From: Oscillospiraceae bacterium
Lineage (GTDB): Bacteria > Bacillota > Clostridia > Oscillospirales > Oscillospiraceae
NCBI GenBank assembly: GCA_017516065.1
Contig: JAFWDQ010000021.1
Coordinates: 62,001 to 126,000 of the forward strand
Direction of reading: 5' to 3'
DNA length: 64,000 nt
This document shows, piece by piece, positions 1 to 9,293 of this stretch. Both the position numbers and the translations under genes were made by a program. Numbering within the stretch: the stretch's first letter is position 1; each line of letters begins with the position of its first letter. A model generated the notes under the pieces. The model searched no databases. It was not told where the DNA came from and saw nothing but the letters and a program-made list of their open reading frames with translations.

Positions 1-291
1 CCCTCTGTGATCATCGGCCTTGTCGTGGCCCGGTTCTTCTTCGCCTTCCGGGACAGCCGCATCATGCAGGCCGCTCTGGCCAGCGTGCGGCCTGTGACCC
101 TGTCCCTGCTTCTGGTGGCCCTGCTTTCCATCGGACAGTCCGTCCTGCTCCCCGGCGGTATCGTCGGCGCTGTGGACTGGTCCGTGGTGGGCGTGGCCGC
201 CGTGGCCCTGGTCATTCTTCTGGTCTCCAAGATCAATCCCATCTGGGTGATCCTGGCCGCCGGCGTCTTCGGGGCCTTTTTCCTCCGCTGA
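1..291 (+). CDS. Chromate transporter (ChrA family), C-terminal fragment
   Basis: The reading frame is already open at base 1, so the gene begins upstream of the window; only the last 96 residues are present. They are almost entirely hydrophobic, with about three membrane segments. The run beginning PSVIIGLVVARFFFAFRDSR, followed by a conserved A-x-x-x-V-R-P-V turn, matches the C-terminal half of the CHR family of chromate/anion transporters. This class is often encoded as two half-size proteins in Clostridia, so this may be one half of a pair. The next gene starts 33 bases downstream without a visible terminator. Substrate is inferred from the family only. Confidence 0.7.
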   Translation, partial: PSVIIGLVVARFFFAFRDSRIMQAALASVRPVTLSLLLVALLSIGQSVLLPGGIVGAVDWSVVGVAAVALVILLVSKINPIWVILAAGVFGAFFLR

Positions 292-324
292 ATGCTTCAT
301 CTCTGGTAAGAAAGGTGATCCTCC

Positions 325-1230
325 ATGAAACGTGTGCTTATCTCTCTGCTCCTCTGCGTTTTGCTGATCTCCTCTCTGTGCGCCTGCGGCACCGTGCCCG
401 ACGGCGAGGAGGAGAATACCCTGACGGTGGCCGCCTCCACCTATCCCATCGCTCTGCTGGCGGATGCGGTGACGGAGGGCGTAGACGGCGTTACGGTGAA
501 AGCCGTTATCAATCAGGAGATCTCCTGCGTTCACGATTACACTCTGACCACCACGGACATGCAGACGATTGAGAGCGCGGATATCCTGCTGCTCAACGGC
601 GCGGGACTGGACGACTTCATGGATGATGTGCTGGCCGTCTATGACGGCACGGTGGCGGACTGTTCGGAAAACGTGACGCTCCTGACCATGGCCCATGGCG
701 AGACGGATCCCCACATCTGGATGGACCCTGCCCGGGCCGCCGTCATGGCGCAGAACATCGCCGAGGCGCTCAGTAAAACGGACCCCGATAATGCCGATAT
801 ATACCGGCAGAATGCCGAAGAGGCGGCGCTGCGGCTCACCGCTCTGCGGGACGAGCTCTACGGTGAAGTCTGCGGCAACGACGCCTACTGTCAGGAGCTG
901 ATCACCTTCCACGACGGCTTCGGCTACTTTGCCGACACTCTGGGGCTGACCATCCTCCGGGCTATCGAGGAGGAGGCCGGCAGCGAGGCCTCCGCCCAGG
1001 ATATCGCCGAGATGATCGATCTTGTCCGGGCGCACCAGCTGCCCGTGATCTTCGGGGAGGTCAACGGCTCCCACTCCTCCGCGGAAGCCATCGCCCGGGA
1101 GACCGGCGTGGAGGTCCACGACCTGACTCTGATCATGAACGGCGACGTCTCCGACGGACTCGACGCCTATGAGGCTGCTCTCCGCGCCAACGTGGAGGCT
1201 CTGCGGATCCCGGAGGGGGGCGCCGCCTGA
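325..1230 (+). CDS. znuA: Zinc/manganese ABC transporter, substrate-binding lipoprotein
   Basis: Captures a divalent metal outside the cell for the importer encoded by the next two genes. The 301-residue protein has a lipoprotein signal with a lipobox ending at Cys21. Candidate metal ligands of the ZnuA/TroA fold are visible: His70 (in VHDYTL), His130 (in DPHIWMDP) and His196 (in TFHDGFGYF), with an acidic residue near the C-terminus as the likely fourth. No long His-rich loop between the lobes is seen. A start at 325 is supported by AAAGGTGAT about seven bases upstream. The stop overlaps the next start (TGATG), implying translational coupling. Zinc is more likely than manganese, but the sequence alone does not settle it. 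Confidence 0.88.
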   Translation: MKRVLISLLLCVLLISSLCACGTVPDGEEENTLTVAASTYPIALLADAVTEGVDGVTVKAVINQEISCVHDYTLTTTDMQTIESADILLLNGAGLDDFMDDVLAVYDGTVADCSENVTLLTMAHGETDPHIWMDPARAAVMAQNIAEALSKTDPDNADIYRQNAEEAALRLTALRDELYGEVCGNDAYCQELITFHDGFGYFADTLGLTILRAIEEEAGSEASAQDIAEMIDLVRAHQLPVIFGEVNGSHSSAEAIARETGVEVHDLTLIMNGDVSDGLDAYEAALRANVEALRIPEGGAA

Positions 1231-2006
1231 TGACTCATCCGAATCTCCACGGCGGACGGCCCGGTGACGGCTGTACCGGCGCATGCTGTCTGAAGATCAG
1301 CGATCTGTCCGTCACCATTGGGGAATCGACGATTCTCCACGACGTGAATCTGCATCTCCACTGCGGCGAGATCTGCGCTCTCATCGGCCCCAACGGCGCC
1401 GGCAAGAGCACTCTGTTCCGGGCCATTCTGGGACAGATCCCCCACGGAGGCTCCATCACCTTTGAGCTGGCCGGCGGCACCCATATCGGCCCCCGGATCG
1501 GCTATGTCCCTCAGACGCCCACCTTCGGCCCCGGCGACCCGGTGAGCGTGTTCGATCTGTTCTCCGTTTCCGTATCCCGGTATCCCGTGTTCCTGCCCAC
1601 ACCAAAGGCCCTGCGCCACCGGGTAGAGCACTGTCTGGAGCGGGTACACGGCGAGGCGCTCATCGACAAGCGTGTGGGGGCCCTCTCCGGCGGCGAGCTG
1701 CAGCGGGTCCTGCTGGCCATGGCCCTGGAACCTCTGCCCCGGATCCTGATCCTGGACGAGCCCATGTCCGGCGTGGATATCGAGGGAATGAAGCTGCTCA
1801 TGGATATGCTGGACGACATCCGGTCCCACTACGACCTGTCCATCCTCATCTCCACCCATGACTTCTCCATGCTGGAGCGGTATGCCGACAAGGTGCTGCT
1901 GCTCAAGCACACCGTACTCCGGTCCGGACCGCCCGATGTGGTCCTCTCCTCCCCGGAATTCAACGCGGCATTCCATCTTAATGAGGGAAGGGGCCCTGTA
2001 TCGTGA
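1230..2006 (+). CDS. znuC: Zinc/manganese ABC transporter, ATP-binding protein
   Basis: Cytoplasmic ATPase of the metal importer, 258 residues. Walker A is GPNGAGKST at residues 53-61, the ABC signature is LSGGE near residue 152, Walker B is LILDEP, and a switch histidine follows in STHDFSML. The first 20 residues carry extra His and Cys and have no counterpart in the usual family start; initiation at 1230 is still favoured because its ATG overlaps the znuA stop. The 3' end overlaps the start of the permease gene by four bases. The order binding protein, ATPase, permease is the common znuACB/adcCB arrangement. Confidence 0.9.
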   Translation: MTHPNLHGGRPGDGCTGACCLKISDLSVTIGESTILHDVNLHLHCGEICALIGPNGAGKSTLFRAILGQIPHGGSITFELAGGTHIGPRIGYVPQTPTFGPGDPVSVFDLFSVSVSRYPVFLPTPKALRHRVEHCLERVHGEALIDKRVGALSGGELQRVLLAMALEPLPRILILDEPMSGVDIEGMKLLMDMLDDIRSHYDLSILISTHDFSMLERYADKVLLLKHTVLRSGPPDVVLSSPEFNAAFHLNEGRGPVS

Positions 2007-2851
2007 ATCTCTGGTACACTCTCGTCAGCGTGCTCCCCTTCTCCTGGGCGGAGCCCGGAGCCATGCTGTTTATGAAAAACGCCCTGCTGGCCGTCATCGT
2101 CATCTCGCCCCTCTACGGTCTGATGTCCACCATGGTGGTGACCAGCCGGATGTCCTTTTTCTCAGATGCCCTGGGGCACAGCGCCTTTACCGGTATCGCC
2201 ATCGGCACCCTGTGCGGGCTGATCGATCCCCTGTGGGCCGCAGTGCCTCTGGCGGCGGTCATCGCCATTCTCTTCACCGTTGTGCGCCGCCGGTCCAACA
2301 TGGCCAGCGACACGATCATCGGCGTCTTCTCCTCTGCCATGGTGGCGCTGGGCATCTTCATCGCCACCATGGGCGGGCAGAGCTTTACCAAATTCAACAG
2401 TCTGCTCATCGGCGACATCCTCTCCATCGCCCCGAAGCAGATCGCCCTGCTGGCCGTCATTTTGCTGCTGGTGGTGCTGGTCTGGCTGGGCGCCTACAAC
2501 CGCATCCTGCTGGCCTCGGTCTACCCCGTGCTGGCGGACAGCCGGGACTTCCACACCTTCCGCTATGACGCCCTCTTCTCCGTGGCTGTGGCCGTGGTCG
2601 TCACAGTGTCCATGACCTGGGTGGGCCTGCTGGTCATCAACTCCCTGCTGGTGCTCCCTGCGGCGGCCGCCCGGTGCGTGTCCCGGAACGTGCGGCAGTA
2701 CCACCTCAGCTCCGTGCTGTACTCTCTTGTGTGCGGCATCGCCGGACTGCTGACTTCCTACTACATCGGCTCCTCTGCCGGAGCCTGTATCACGCTGTTC
2801 CTGGCCGTGGTGTTCATCCTCTCCTTCTGCCTGCGCAGAAAGCGACAGTGA
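2003..2851 (+). CDS. znuB: Zinc/manganese ABC transporter, permease (ABC-3 family)
   Basis: Membrane subunit of the metal importer, 282 residues with about eight hydrophobic segments. Family features include the stretch SRMSFFSDALGHSAFTGIA near the N-terminus, which is the typical ABC-3 G-H-(S/A) motif. Translation starts at a GTG that overlaps the end of znuC, so coupling is likely. A short spacer with GAAAGGAG separates it from the next gene, so the SLH-like protein is probably on the same transcript. No Zur operator was recognised in the visible upstream DNA; the true operon promoter may lie before base 1. Confidence 0.9.
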   Translation: MNLWYTLVSVLPFSWAEPGAMLFMKNALLAVIVISPLYGLMSTMVVTSRMSFFSDALGHSAFTGIAIGTLCGLIDPLWAAVPLAAVIAILFTVVRRRSNMASDTIIGVFSSAMVALGIFIATMGGQSFTKFNSLLIGDILSIAPKQIALLAVILLLVVLVWLGAYNRILLASVYPVLADSRDFHTFRYDALFSVAVAVVVTVSMTWVGLLVINSLLVLPAAAARCVSRNVRQYHLSSVLYSLVCGIAGLLTSYYIGSSAGACITLFLAVVFILSFCLRRKRQ

Positions 2852-2877
2852 ACGCCGTCTGTGAAAGGAGAACGATC

Positions 2878-4149
2878 ATGAAAAAAGCGATCTCTCTGCT
2901 GCTGAGTCTGATCCTGATCCTCGCCCTGGCTCTGCCGGCCTTCGCCGCGGACTACGAGCCCGCCGCCGATGACCTCAACGCCATCGACCTGTTCCGGGGC
3001 ACCGGCTGGGGCTATGAGCTGGACCGGACCGCCACCCGTCCGGAGGCCGCCGCCATGCTGGTGCGGCTGCTGGGCGCCGAGGAGGCGGCCATGACTCAGT
3101 ATGAGGCGGGGCTCATCCGCCATCCTTTCGGCGACGTGGCGGAATGGGCGGATCCCTATGTGGCGTGGCTCTACGTCAACGGCCTGACCAAAGGCGTCAG
3201 CGCCGACGCCTTCGGCAGTTCCCTGGACTGCACCGATCAGATGTACTGCACCTTCCTCCTGCGCTCCCTGGGCTATACGGAGGAGACCGGCGATTTCACC
3301 TACGAGGCCGCTCTCACCGAGGCTGCGGAGCTTGGCCTTTACGACCCGTTCCTCATGGCCGGCGGCTTCCTCCGGGATGAGATGGCCGCCGTCTCCTGTC
3401 AGGCTCTGGCCACTCCCGTCAAGGACAGTGACCGGCTGCTGGTGGAAAAGCTGATCGACGACGGCGCCGTGGACGCCGACGCCGCCGCAGATTTCGTGTC
3501 CCGGGCCAACGCCTGGCAGCGGCTCAGCGCCGCCCTGTCGTCCTCCGATGCCGCCGACGCCGTGGCCATGTCCCTCAAGATCAGGAGCACCGCCGCCAGC
3601 GGAACGGCGCAGTCCTCCGTGGACACGGGTATGGAGCTGTCCGTGCGCATCGCCGACAGCGGAGTCGAGATGGCGGCCTCCGGCACCTCCGACTCGGAGG
3701 GCCAATCCTCCGACTTCGGCTACTGGCTCCGGGACGGCGTGCTGTATGTGGACGCCATGGGCGCGCAAAGCAGCATCCCCTTCCCGCTGGATCTGTCCTC
3801 CGCCGCCGCCGGCGGCGACGGGATCCCCCTGTATCTGACGGATGCCGTCACGCTGAAGGACGGCGTCTATACCGTGGACTGCGGCAGCCGCCTCACGGGT
3901 CTGCTCCGGGATCTCATGGGGCAGATGGGCAGCGCCTTTGTGCCCTCTGATTCCAGTCTGGTGTACAGCTTCACCCTGGACGGCGCGGGCCGTCTCCAGA
4001 ACCTGCAGCTGGTGATGCGCATGACTTCTTCAACGGGCGCCGCCGTGTCCTATGAGCTCTCCGGCACCGTCAGTGCCTGGGGCGACGCGGTGACCGTTAC
4101 GTACCCGGATCTGAGTGGTTTCCGCCCCGTCTCCGGCGCCGCAGGATAA
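2878..4149 (+). CDS. Secreted protein with N-terminal SLH-like repeats
   Basis: 423 residues beginning with a classical signal peptide (MKKAISLLLSLILILALALP, cleaved after AFA). After it come about three degenerate S-layer-homology-type repeats (for example F-R-G-T-x-x-G-Y-E-L-D-R-x-A-T-R-x-E-A and G-D-V-x-x-W-A-D-P-Y-V), then a region rich in Ser, Asp and Ala resembling the beta-structured ligand-binding part of DUF6612-type exported proteins; that second assignment is weak. Start at 2878 is set by GAAAGGAG six bases upstream and by the signal peptide. It follows znuB by 26 bases and ends at a strong terminator, so it is probably the last gene of the metal-transport operon. Function unknown; surface location is inferred. 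Confidence 0.75.
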   Translation: MKKAISLLLSLILILALALPAFAADYEPAADDLNAIDLFRGTGWGYELDRTATRPEAAAMLVRLLGAEEAAMTQYEAGLIRHPFGDVAEWADPYVAWLYVNGLTKGVSADAFGSSLDCTDQMYCTFLLRSLGYTEETGDFTYEAALTEAAELGLYDPFLMAGGFLRDEMAAVSCQALATPVKDSDRLLVEKLIDDGAVDADAAADFVSRANAWQRLSAALSSSDAADAVAMSLKIRSTAASGTAQSSVDTGMELSVRIADSGVEMAASGTSDSEGQSSDFGYWLRDGVLYVDAMGAQSSIPFPLDLSSAAAGGDGIPLYLTDAVTLKDGVYTVDCGSRLTGLLRDLMGQMGSAFVPSDSSLVYSFTLDGAGRLQNLQLVMRMTSSTGAAVSYELSGTVSAWGDAVTVTYPDLSGFRPVSGAAG

Positions 4150-4169
4150 GCGAAAAAATACGAATTCTG

Positions 4170-4208
4170 CAGTCTGTTTGCGGCAAAACCGCGGACAGAC
4201 TGTTTTTT
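4170..4208 (+). terminator. Rho-independent terminator after the znu/SLH genes
   Basis: CAGTCTGT-TTGCGG pairs with CCGCGGACAGACTG around a short AAAA loop, followed directly by seven T. It closes the first operon. Confidence 0.85.
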
Positions 4209-4253
4209 TGCGTTTTTTCTTTTCCCCAAAGGCCGCGACAGGCCTGAAAAGGC

Positions 4254-4282
4254 TTGACAAAAATTGCATTATACACTAAAAT
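4254..4282 (+). promoter_or_regulatory. Sigma-A promoter for liv operon
   Basis: TTGACA at 4254-4259, a 17-base spacer and TAAAAT at 4277-4282. It lies about 120 bases before livJ, leaving a leader of roughly 115 bases with no recognised riboswitch. Confidence 0.8.
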
Positions 4283-4404
4283 TATTCTAATTCTACTGCG
4301 TTTTTTTGTGAATCTTCCCGCTCGATCCTCTGCAGCTTTTTTGCTGCCGAAGATAAATCGCCGTGCTTCTGCGCGGTAATCTAAGTAAAAAAGGAGAACA
4401 GAAA

Positions 4405-5637
4405 ATGAAAAAGCTGCTCAGTCTGATCCTTGCTGTGCTCCTGCTGGTCCTCTGCCTGTCTGCCTGCGGTTCCGACAACGGCCCCGCTCCGGATGACGGC
4501 GAGCAGGCCAACACGGAACCTGCCGACGGCGGCGCCGAAGCCTCCGGCGATGTCATCACCATCGGTATCCTCGGCCCCCAGACCGGCGCTGTGGCCCAGT
4601 ACGGCATTGCCGTCAAGAACGGCGCTCAGCTGTACTTCGACCAGCTCAATGCCGCCGGCGGCATCAACGGCAAGCAGATCAAGTATGTGGTCTATGACGA
4701 AGAGGGCGACGCCACCAAGGCCGTCACCGGCTATAACTCTCTCGTGGACCAGGGCGCTGTCGCTATCGTGGGCGACGTGACGACCCAGCCCTGCGTGGCC
4801 GTGGTCACCGCCTCCCAGGAGGACAATATGCCCATGATCACCGCCTCCGCCACCGCTACCACCGTCACCTATGACGCCGACTCCGACACCGTTTACAAGA
4901 ACATGTTCCGCTCCTGCTTCATCGATCCGTTCCAGGGCCAGACCATGGCCAAGTTCGCCAAGGAAGTGCTGAACGCCGAGACCGCCGCCGTCCTGTATGA
5001 CAACGGCGACACCTATTCCACCGGCGTGTATGAGTACTTTGTCGCGGAGTGCGCCGAGCTGGGCATCGACGTGGTCGCCGTGGAGTCCTACGCCTCCGGC
5101 GCCGTGGATTATTCCGGCCAGCTGACCAATATCGCCAACGCCAACCCCGACGTGCTGTTCCTGCCCATCTACTATAACGACGTTGCTCTCGTGGCCACTC
5201 AGGCTGCCAGCGCCGGCGTTACCGCTACCATGCTGGGCGTCGACGGCTGGGCTTCCGTGCTCACCGTTGTCACCGATCCCGCTCTCGTCGAGGGCGCCTA
5301 CTACTGCTCCGGCTACTCCGCCGAGGACACCTCCGAGCTGGTCGTGAAGTTCCTGGCCGACTATGCCGACGCCTACAACGGCGAGACCCCGAATATGTTC
5401 AGCGCCCAGGGCTATGACGCCGCCTGGATCCTGTGCGACGCCATCGCCGCCGCCGAGGAGTCCGGCGCCGAGTACGGCTCCGACGCCTACAAGCAGGCGA
5501 TCATCGACGCCATGGCCGCCACCGACAGCGACTATGTCACCGGCCACGTCACCTATGACGAGCACAATGACCCGCAGAAGACCGCCGCTATCATCAACAT
5601 CGTGGACGGCGCCGAAGCCTTCTGGGGCTCCTATTGA
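4405..5637 (+). CDS. livJ: Branched-chain amino acid ABC transporter, substrate-binding lipoprotein
   Basis: Extracellular receptor of a Leu/Ile/Val-type importer. The 410 residues begin with a lipoprotein signal (lipobox LSAC), an acidic low-complexity linker, then the Peripla_BP_6 fold starting ITIGILGPQTGAVAQYG with the family's NAAGGINGK motif. The start at 4405 is preceded by AAAGGAG nine bases upstream. Downstream genes complete a five-gene livJHMGF cassette. A stable hairpin after the stop may keep receptor mRNA more abundant than the transporter part. Amides or other small amino acids cannot be excluded as ligands in this family. Confidence 0.93.
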   Translation: MKKLLSLILAVLLLVLCLSACGSDNGPAPDDGEQANTEPADGGAEASGDVITIGILGPQTGAVAQYGIAVKNGAQLYFDQLNAAGGINGKQIKYVVYDEEGDATKAVTGYNSLVDQGAVAIVGDVTTQPCVAVVTASQEDNMPMITASATATTVTYDADSDTVYKNMFRSCFIDPFQGQTMAKFAKEVLNAETAAVLYDNGDTYSTGVYEYFVAECAELGIDVVAVESYASGAVDYSGQLTNIANANPDVLFLPIYYNDVALVATQAASAGVTATMLGVDGWASVLTVVTDPALVEGAYYCSGYSAEDTSELVVKFLADYADAYNGETPNMFSAQGYDAAWILCDAIAAAEESGAEYGSDAYKQAIIDAMAATDSDYVTGHVTYDEHNDPQKTAAIINIVDGAEAFWGSY

Positions 5638-5674
5638 TCAGTTCTGATCGCTTAGCGTATCGTTACACTGAACG

Positions 5675-5701
5675 CCGGAGGGCGGCACAGCCGCCCTCCG
5701 G
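5675..5701 (+). terminator. Intercistronic hairpin between livJ and livH
   Basis: CCGGAGGGCGG pairs perfectly with CCGCCCTCCGG around a five-base loop. No T tract follows, so partial termination or 3'-end protection of livJ mRNA is more likely than full termination. Confidence 0.6.
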
Positions 5702-5804
5702 TCTTCGATACCTTCAGCCGATATTCCCGACGATCCGCGCCGCGGACCTTTGGGAATAGCGGCTGAAGCGGATGCAACTGTCACAGAGAAAGGCGGAACA
5801 CTCT

Positions 5805-6683
5805 ATGGTATTCCTGCAACAGCTCATCAACGGCCTCCAGCTGGGCAGCATCTACGCCCTCATCGCTTTGGGCTACAGCATGGTCTACGGCATCATCCTT
5901 CTGCTGAACTTTGCCCACGGCGACATCATCATGGTGGGCGGCTACATCGTCCTGCTGATCATCGCCGCGGGCATCAGCCCCGCCGTGGCTATCGCCGCCT
6001 GCATCATCGGGTGTATCGTGCTGGCCTGCGTCATTGAAAAAGTGGCCTACACGCCCCTGCGCTCCGCGCCCCGTATCTCTCTGCTGATCACCGCCATCGG
6101 CGTCAGCTTCTTCCTGGAGAACGTGGCCCAGCTGCTGTGGGGCGCCGATCCCCGGGTCTTCCCCGCCACCCGCATCATCCCCGCCACCTCCTACCAGATC
6201 GGCCGTCTGACCATCTCCCTGACTACCATCGTCACGCTGGTGGTGGCTATCGCCGCCATGGTGGTGCTGATGCTTCTGGTTCAGAAGAGCAAGATGGGCA
6301 AGGCCATGCGGGCCGTGTCGGAGGATATGGGCGCTGCCCAGCTGATGGGCATCAACCTCAACCGGATCATCACCTTCACCTTTGCAGTAGGCGCATGCCT
6401 GGCGGCCATCGGCGCCATCCTCTACTGCTGCAAGTATCCCCAGGTCAAGCCCACCACCGGCTATATCCTCGGCATCAAGGCCTTCGTGGCCGCCGTGCTG
6501 GGCGGCATCGGCTCCATTCCCGGCGCCGTGCTGGGCGGCATCGCCATCGGTCTGGCCGAGGTGGCAGTCAACGCCCTGGGCTACTCCACCTGGACCGACG
6601 CCGTGGTCTTCGTCATCCTGATCATCGTGCTGCTTGTCAAGCCCACCGGCTTCATGGGCGCCAGCATGAATGAAAAGGTGTAA
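5805..6683 (+). CDS. livH: Branched-chain amino acid ABC transporter, permease LivH
   Basis: Inner-membrane permease, 292 residues with about eight hydrophobic helices. The start MVFLQQLINGLQLGSIYALI is the standard LivH opening; an in-frame ATG at 5772 would add 11 hydrophilic residues but has no ribosome site, whereas AAAGGCGG lies just before 5805. The Pfam BPD_transp_2 signature is visible as G-I-K-A-F-V-A-A-V-L-G-G-I-G-S. It pairs with LivM to form the channel. Confidence 0.93.
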   Translation: MVFLQQLINGLQLGSIYALIALGYSMVYGIILLLNFAHGDIIMVGGYIVLLIIAAGISPAVAIAACIIGCIVLACVIEKVAYTPLRSAPRISLLITAIGVSFFLENVAQLLWGADPRVFPATRIIPATSYQIGRLTISLTTIVTLVVAIAAMVVLMLLVQKSKMGKAMRAVSEDMGAAQLMGINLNRIITFTFAVGACLAAIGAILYCCKYPQVKPTTGYILGIKAFVAAVLGGIGSIPGAVLGGIAIGLAEVAVNALGYSTWTDAVVFVILIIVLLVKPTGFMGASMNEKV

Positions 6684-6694
6684 GGAGGGACGGC

Positions 6695-7699
6695 ATGAAC
6701 GAGTATAAACGGATCTCTCCCTCCAAGCGCTTCCTTATCAATATCGTCCTGGTGATCATTTTCATCGTCGTGGGTACCCTGCTCACCGGCGGCGATTCTC
6801 TGAGCCGGGCCAGCCGCGCGCTGATCCTCCAGATCGGCATCTACGTTATTCTGGCCGTCTCCCTGAACATCGCCACCGGCTATCTGGGGCAGCTGCCCCT
6901 GGGCCATGCCGGCTTCATGGCGGTAGGCGCTTACTCCGCCGCCCTGTTCTGGAAGGCCACTCTGAATATGCCCACTCCCGTAAGCATCGTTCTGGGCCTG
7001 ATCATCGCCGGACTCATCGCCGCCGTTTTCGGCATCATCATCGGCATCCCGGCGCTGCGATTGAAGGGCGACTATCTGGCTATCATCACCCTGGGCTTCG
7101 GTGAGATCATACGGATCGCAATCATCAACCTCAGCGGGATCACAGGCGGCACACCGGGTCTGCTGAACGTCCCGAAGTATTCCTCCTTCCTGGTGGTGTT
7201 CCTGTGCGTTGCCGCCACCATCGCGGCGATCCACTTCATCATGCACTCCCGCCACGGCCGGGCGATCCTCTCCATCCGCGAAAATGAGATCGCCGCTGAC
7301 AGCTGCGGCGTCAACCTGACGTATTACAAGGTCCTGGCCTTCGCCATGTCCGCGTTCTTCGCCGGCATCGCCGGGGCTCTGTACGCGGGCTTCCAGGGCA
7401 GCCTCTTCCCCAAGTCCTTCGACTTCATGGCCTCCATCAATATTCTGGTCATGGTCGTTCTGGGCGGCATGGGCTCCATGCTGGGCTCCGTCATCGCGGC
7501 CACCGTCCTCACGGCGTTGCCGCTGGTGCTCCAGGCTCTGGCCGCCTACCGGATGGTCATCTACTCCATCCTGCTGATCATCGTTATGATCTTCAAGCCC
7601 TCCGGCCTGCTGGGCCGCTACGACTTCTCCCTGCCCGGCCTCATTGAGAAGTGGATGAACCGAAAAAACAAGCCGGGAAAGGAGGTCGCCAATGAGTGA
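6695..7699 (+). CDS. livM: Branched-chain amino acid ABC transporter, permease LivM
   Basis: Second permease of the importer, 334 residues with a short cytoplasmic N-terminus and about nine hydrophobic segments. The motif G-Y-L-G-Q-L-P-L-G-H-A-G-F is the conserved LivM version of the BPD_transp_2 family. GGAGGGACGGC precedes the ATG. Its last eight bases overlap livG, consistent with coupled translation. Confidence 0.93.
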   Translation: MNEYKRISPSKRFLINIVLVIIFIVVGTLLTGGDSLSRASRALILQIGIYVILAVSLNIATGYLGQLPLGHAGFMAVGAYSAALFWKATLNMPTPVSIVLGLIIAGLIAAVFGIIIGIPALRLKGDYLAIITLGFGEIIRIAIINLSGITGGTPGLLNVPKYSSFLVVFLCVAATIAAIHFIMHSRHGRAILSIRENEIAADSCGVNLTYYKVLAFAMSAFFAGIAGALYAGFQGSLFPKSFDFMASINILVMVVLGGMGSMLGSVIAATVLTALPLVLQALAAYRMVIYSILLIIVMIFKPSGLLGRYDFSLPGLIEKWMNRKNKPGKEVANE

Positions 7700-8522
7700 G
7701 CTCGTTTCCATGCCCAGCCCGGGCCGCATCCCCGATCGGGATATCGACAAGAGCCCGATCCTGGAGACCCATCATCTGGGCATCAAATTCGGCGGCCTCG
7801 TAGCCGTGGATGAATTCAACGTCATGATCGGCCGCACGGAGATCGCCGGTCTCATAGGCCCCAACGGCGCCGGCAAGACTACGGTCTTCAACCTGCTGAC
7901 CAACGTCTATACCCCCACCTCCGGCACCATTTTGCTGGACGGCAAGGACACCAAGGGTCTGAAGACCTACCAGATCAACAAGCGGGGCATCGCCCGCACC
8001 TTCCAGAATATCCGCCTGTTCGGGCAGCTGTCCGTGCTGGACAATGTCCTCATCGGCCTGCACAACAGCATCCACTGCTCCCTCACCTCCGCCATGCTGC
8101 GGCTTCCCGCCTATTGGAAGAGCGAGAAGGTCGCCCGGGAGCGGGCGCTGGAGCTGCTGTCCATCTTTGACATGCAGGATCTGGCCAACAACGAGGCCGG
8201 CAGCCTCCCCTACGGCGCCCAGCGCCGTCTGGAGATCGTCCGGGCTCTGGCCACAAATCCCAGTCTGCTGCTGCTGGACGAGCCGGCCGCGGGCATGAAC
8301 CCCTCCGAGACCAGTGAGCTGATGGAAAATATCCGCAAGATCCGCGATATGTTCCAGATCGCCGTGCTCCTCATCGAGCACGATATGAATCTGGTCATGG
8401 GCATCTGCGAGGGTATCATCGTGCTCAACTACGGCCGGATCATCGCCAAGGGTCCTCCTGAGGAGATCAAGACCAATCCCACCGTGATCGAGGCCTATCT
8501 GGGCCGGAAGAAGGAGGGCTGA
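7692..8522 (+). CDS. livG: Branched-chain amino acid ABC transporter, ATPase LivG
   Basis: 276-residue ATPase with Walker A GPNGAGKTT, the LivG Q-loop region GIARTFQNIRLF, a diverged signature (LPYGAQRR in place of LSGGQ, normal for LivG), Walker B LLLLDEPAAGMNP and switch His in IEHDM. About 25 residues precede the usual start of the domain; an alternative internal start is not better supported, since AAAGGAGGT lies immediately upstream of 7692. Confidence 0.93.
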   Translation: MSELVSMPSPGRIPDRDIDKSPILETHHLGIKFGGLVAVDEFNVMIGRTEIAGLIGPNGAGKTTVFNLLTNVYTPTSGTILLDGKDTKGLKTYQINKRGIARTFQNIRLFGQLSVLDNVLIGLHNSIHCSLTSAMLRLPAYWKSEKVARERALELLSIFDMQDLANNEAGSLPYGAQRRLEIVRALATNPSLLLLDEPAAGMNPSETSELMENIRKIRDMFQIAVLLIEHDMNLVMGICEGIIVLNYGRIIAKGPPEEIKTNPTVIEAYLGRKKEG

Positions 8523-8524
8523 CG

Positions 8525-9238
8525 ATGGCTGATACCATTCTCAAGGTAGAGGGGATCAACGTCTACTACGGCAACATCCACGCCATCAAGGACGTCTCCT
8601 TCGAGGTCAAGGAGGGCGAGATCGTCACCCTCATCGGCGCCAACGGCGCCGGTAAGAGCACCGTTCTGAAGACCATCTCCGGCATGCTCCGGTCCAAGAC
8701 CGGTTCCATCGAATTCATGGGCAGCAGCCTGATGCGCATGGCTCCCAACAACATCGTCAAGAACGGCATCGCTCACGTTCCCGAGGGGCGGCGGGTCTTT
8801 GCCCATCTGACGGTGGAGGAGAATCTGGAGATGGGCGCCTATACCCAGCCCCGGTCCGGCATCCGGGACGATATGGAGCAGGTCTTCTCCCGCTTCGAGC
8901 GTCTGCGGGAACGCCGCAGACAGATCGCGGGCACCCTCTCCGGCGGCGAGCAGCAGATGCTGGCCATGGGCCGGGGGCTGATGTCCCGCCCGAAGCTGAT
9001 GATGCTCGACGAGCCCTCCATGGGCCTGGCTCCCATCCTGGTGGACCAGATCTTTGAGATCATCAAGGAGCTCAACGACAACGGCACCACCATCCTGCTG
9101 GTGGAGCAGAACGCCCAGATGGCTCTGTCCATCGCCGACCGCGGCTATGTGCTGGAGACCGGCTATATCACCATGTCAGGCACAGGCGAGGAGCTGGCCA
9201 GCAGCGACGATATCCGCAAAGCCTACCTCGGCGCGTAA
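8525..9238 (+). CDS. livF: Branched-chain amino acid ABC transporter, ATPase LivF
   Basis: 237-residue second ATPase: Walker A GANGAGKST, LivF-specific GIAHVPEGRRVFAHLTVEEN, signature LSGGEQQMLAMGR, Walker B LMMLDEPSMGLAP and VEQNAQ at the switch position. It starts two bases after livG. The strong bidirectional hairpin right after the stop ends the liv operon. Confidence 0.94.
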   Translation: MADTILKVEGINVYYGNIHAIKDVSFEVKEGEIVTLIGANGAGKSTVLKTISGMLRSKTGSIEFMGSSLMRMAPNNIVKNGIAHVPEGRRVFAHLTVEENLEMGAYTQPRSGIRDDMEQVFSRFERLRERRRQIAGTLSGGEQQMLAMGRGLMSRPKLMMLDEPSMGLAPILVDQIFEIIKELNDNGTTILLVEQNAQMALSIADRGYVLETGYITMSGTGEELASSDDIRKAYLGA

Positions 9239-9244
9239 ACGACA

Positions 9245-9286
9245 CAAAAAAAGCACGCTGCTTCCTAAAGCAGCGTGCTTTTTTGT
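9245..9286. terminator. Bidirectional terminator shared by livF and the convergent flavoprotein gene
   Basis: An A tract and AAGCACGCTGCTT pair with AAGCAGCGTGCTT and a T tract across a four-base loop. It can act for both strands. Confidence 0.9.
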
Positions 9287-9293
9287 TTCTTCC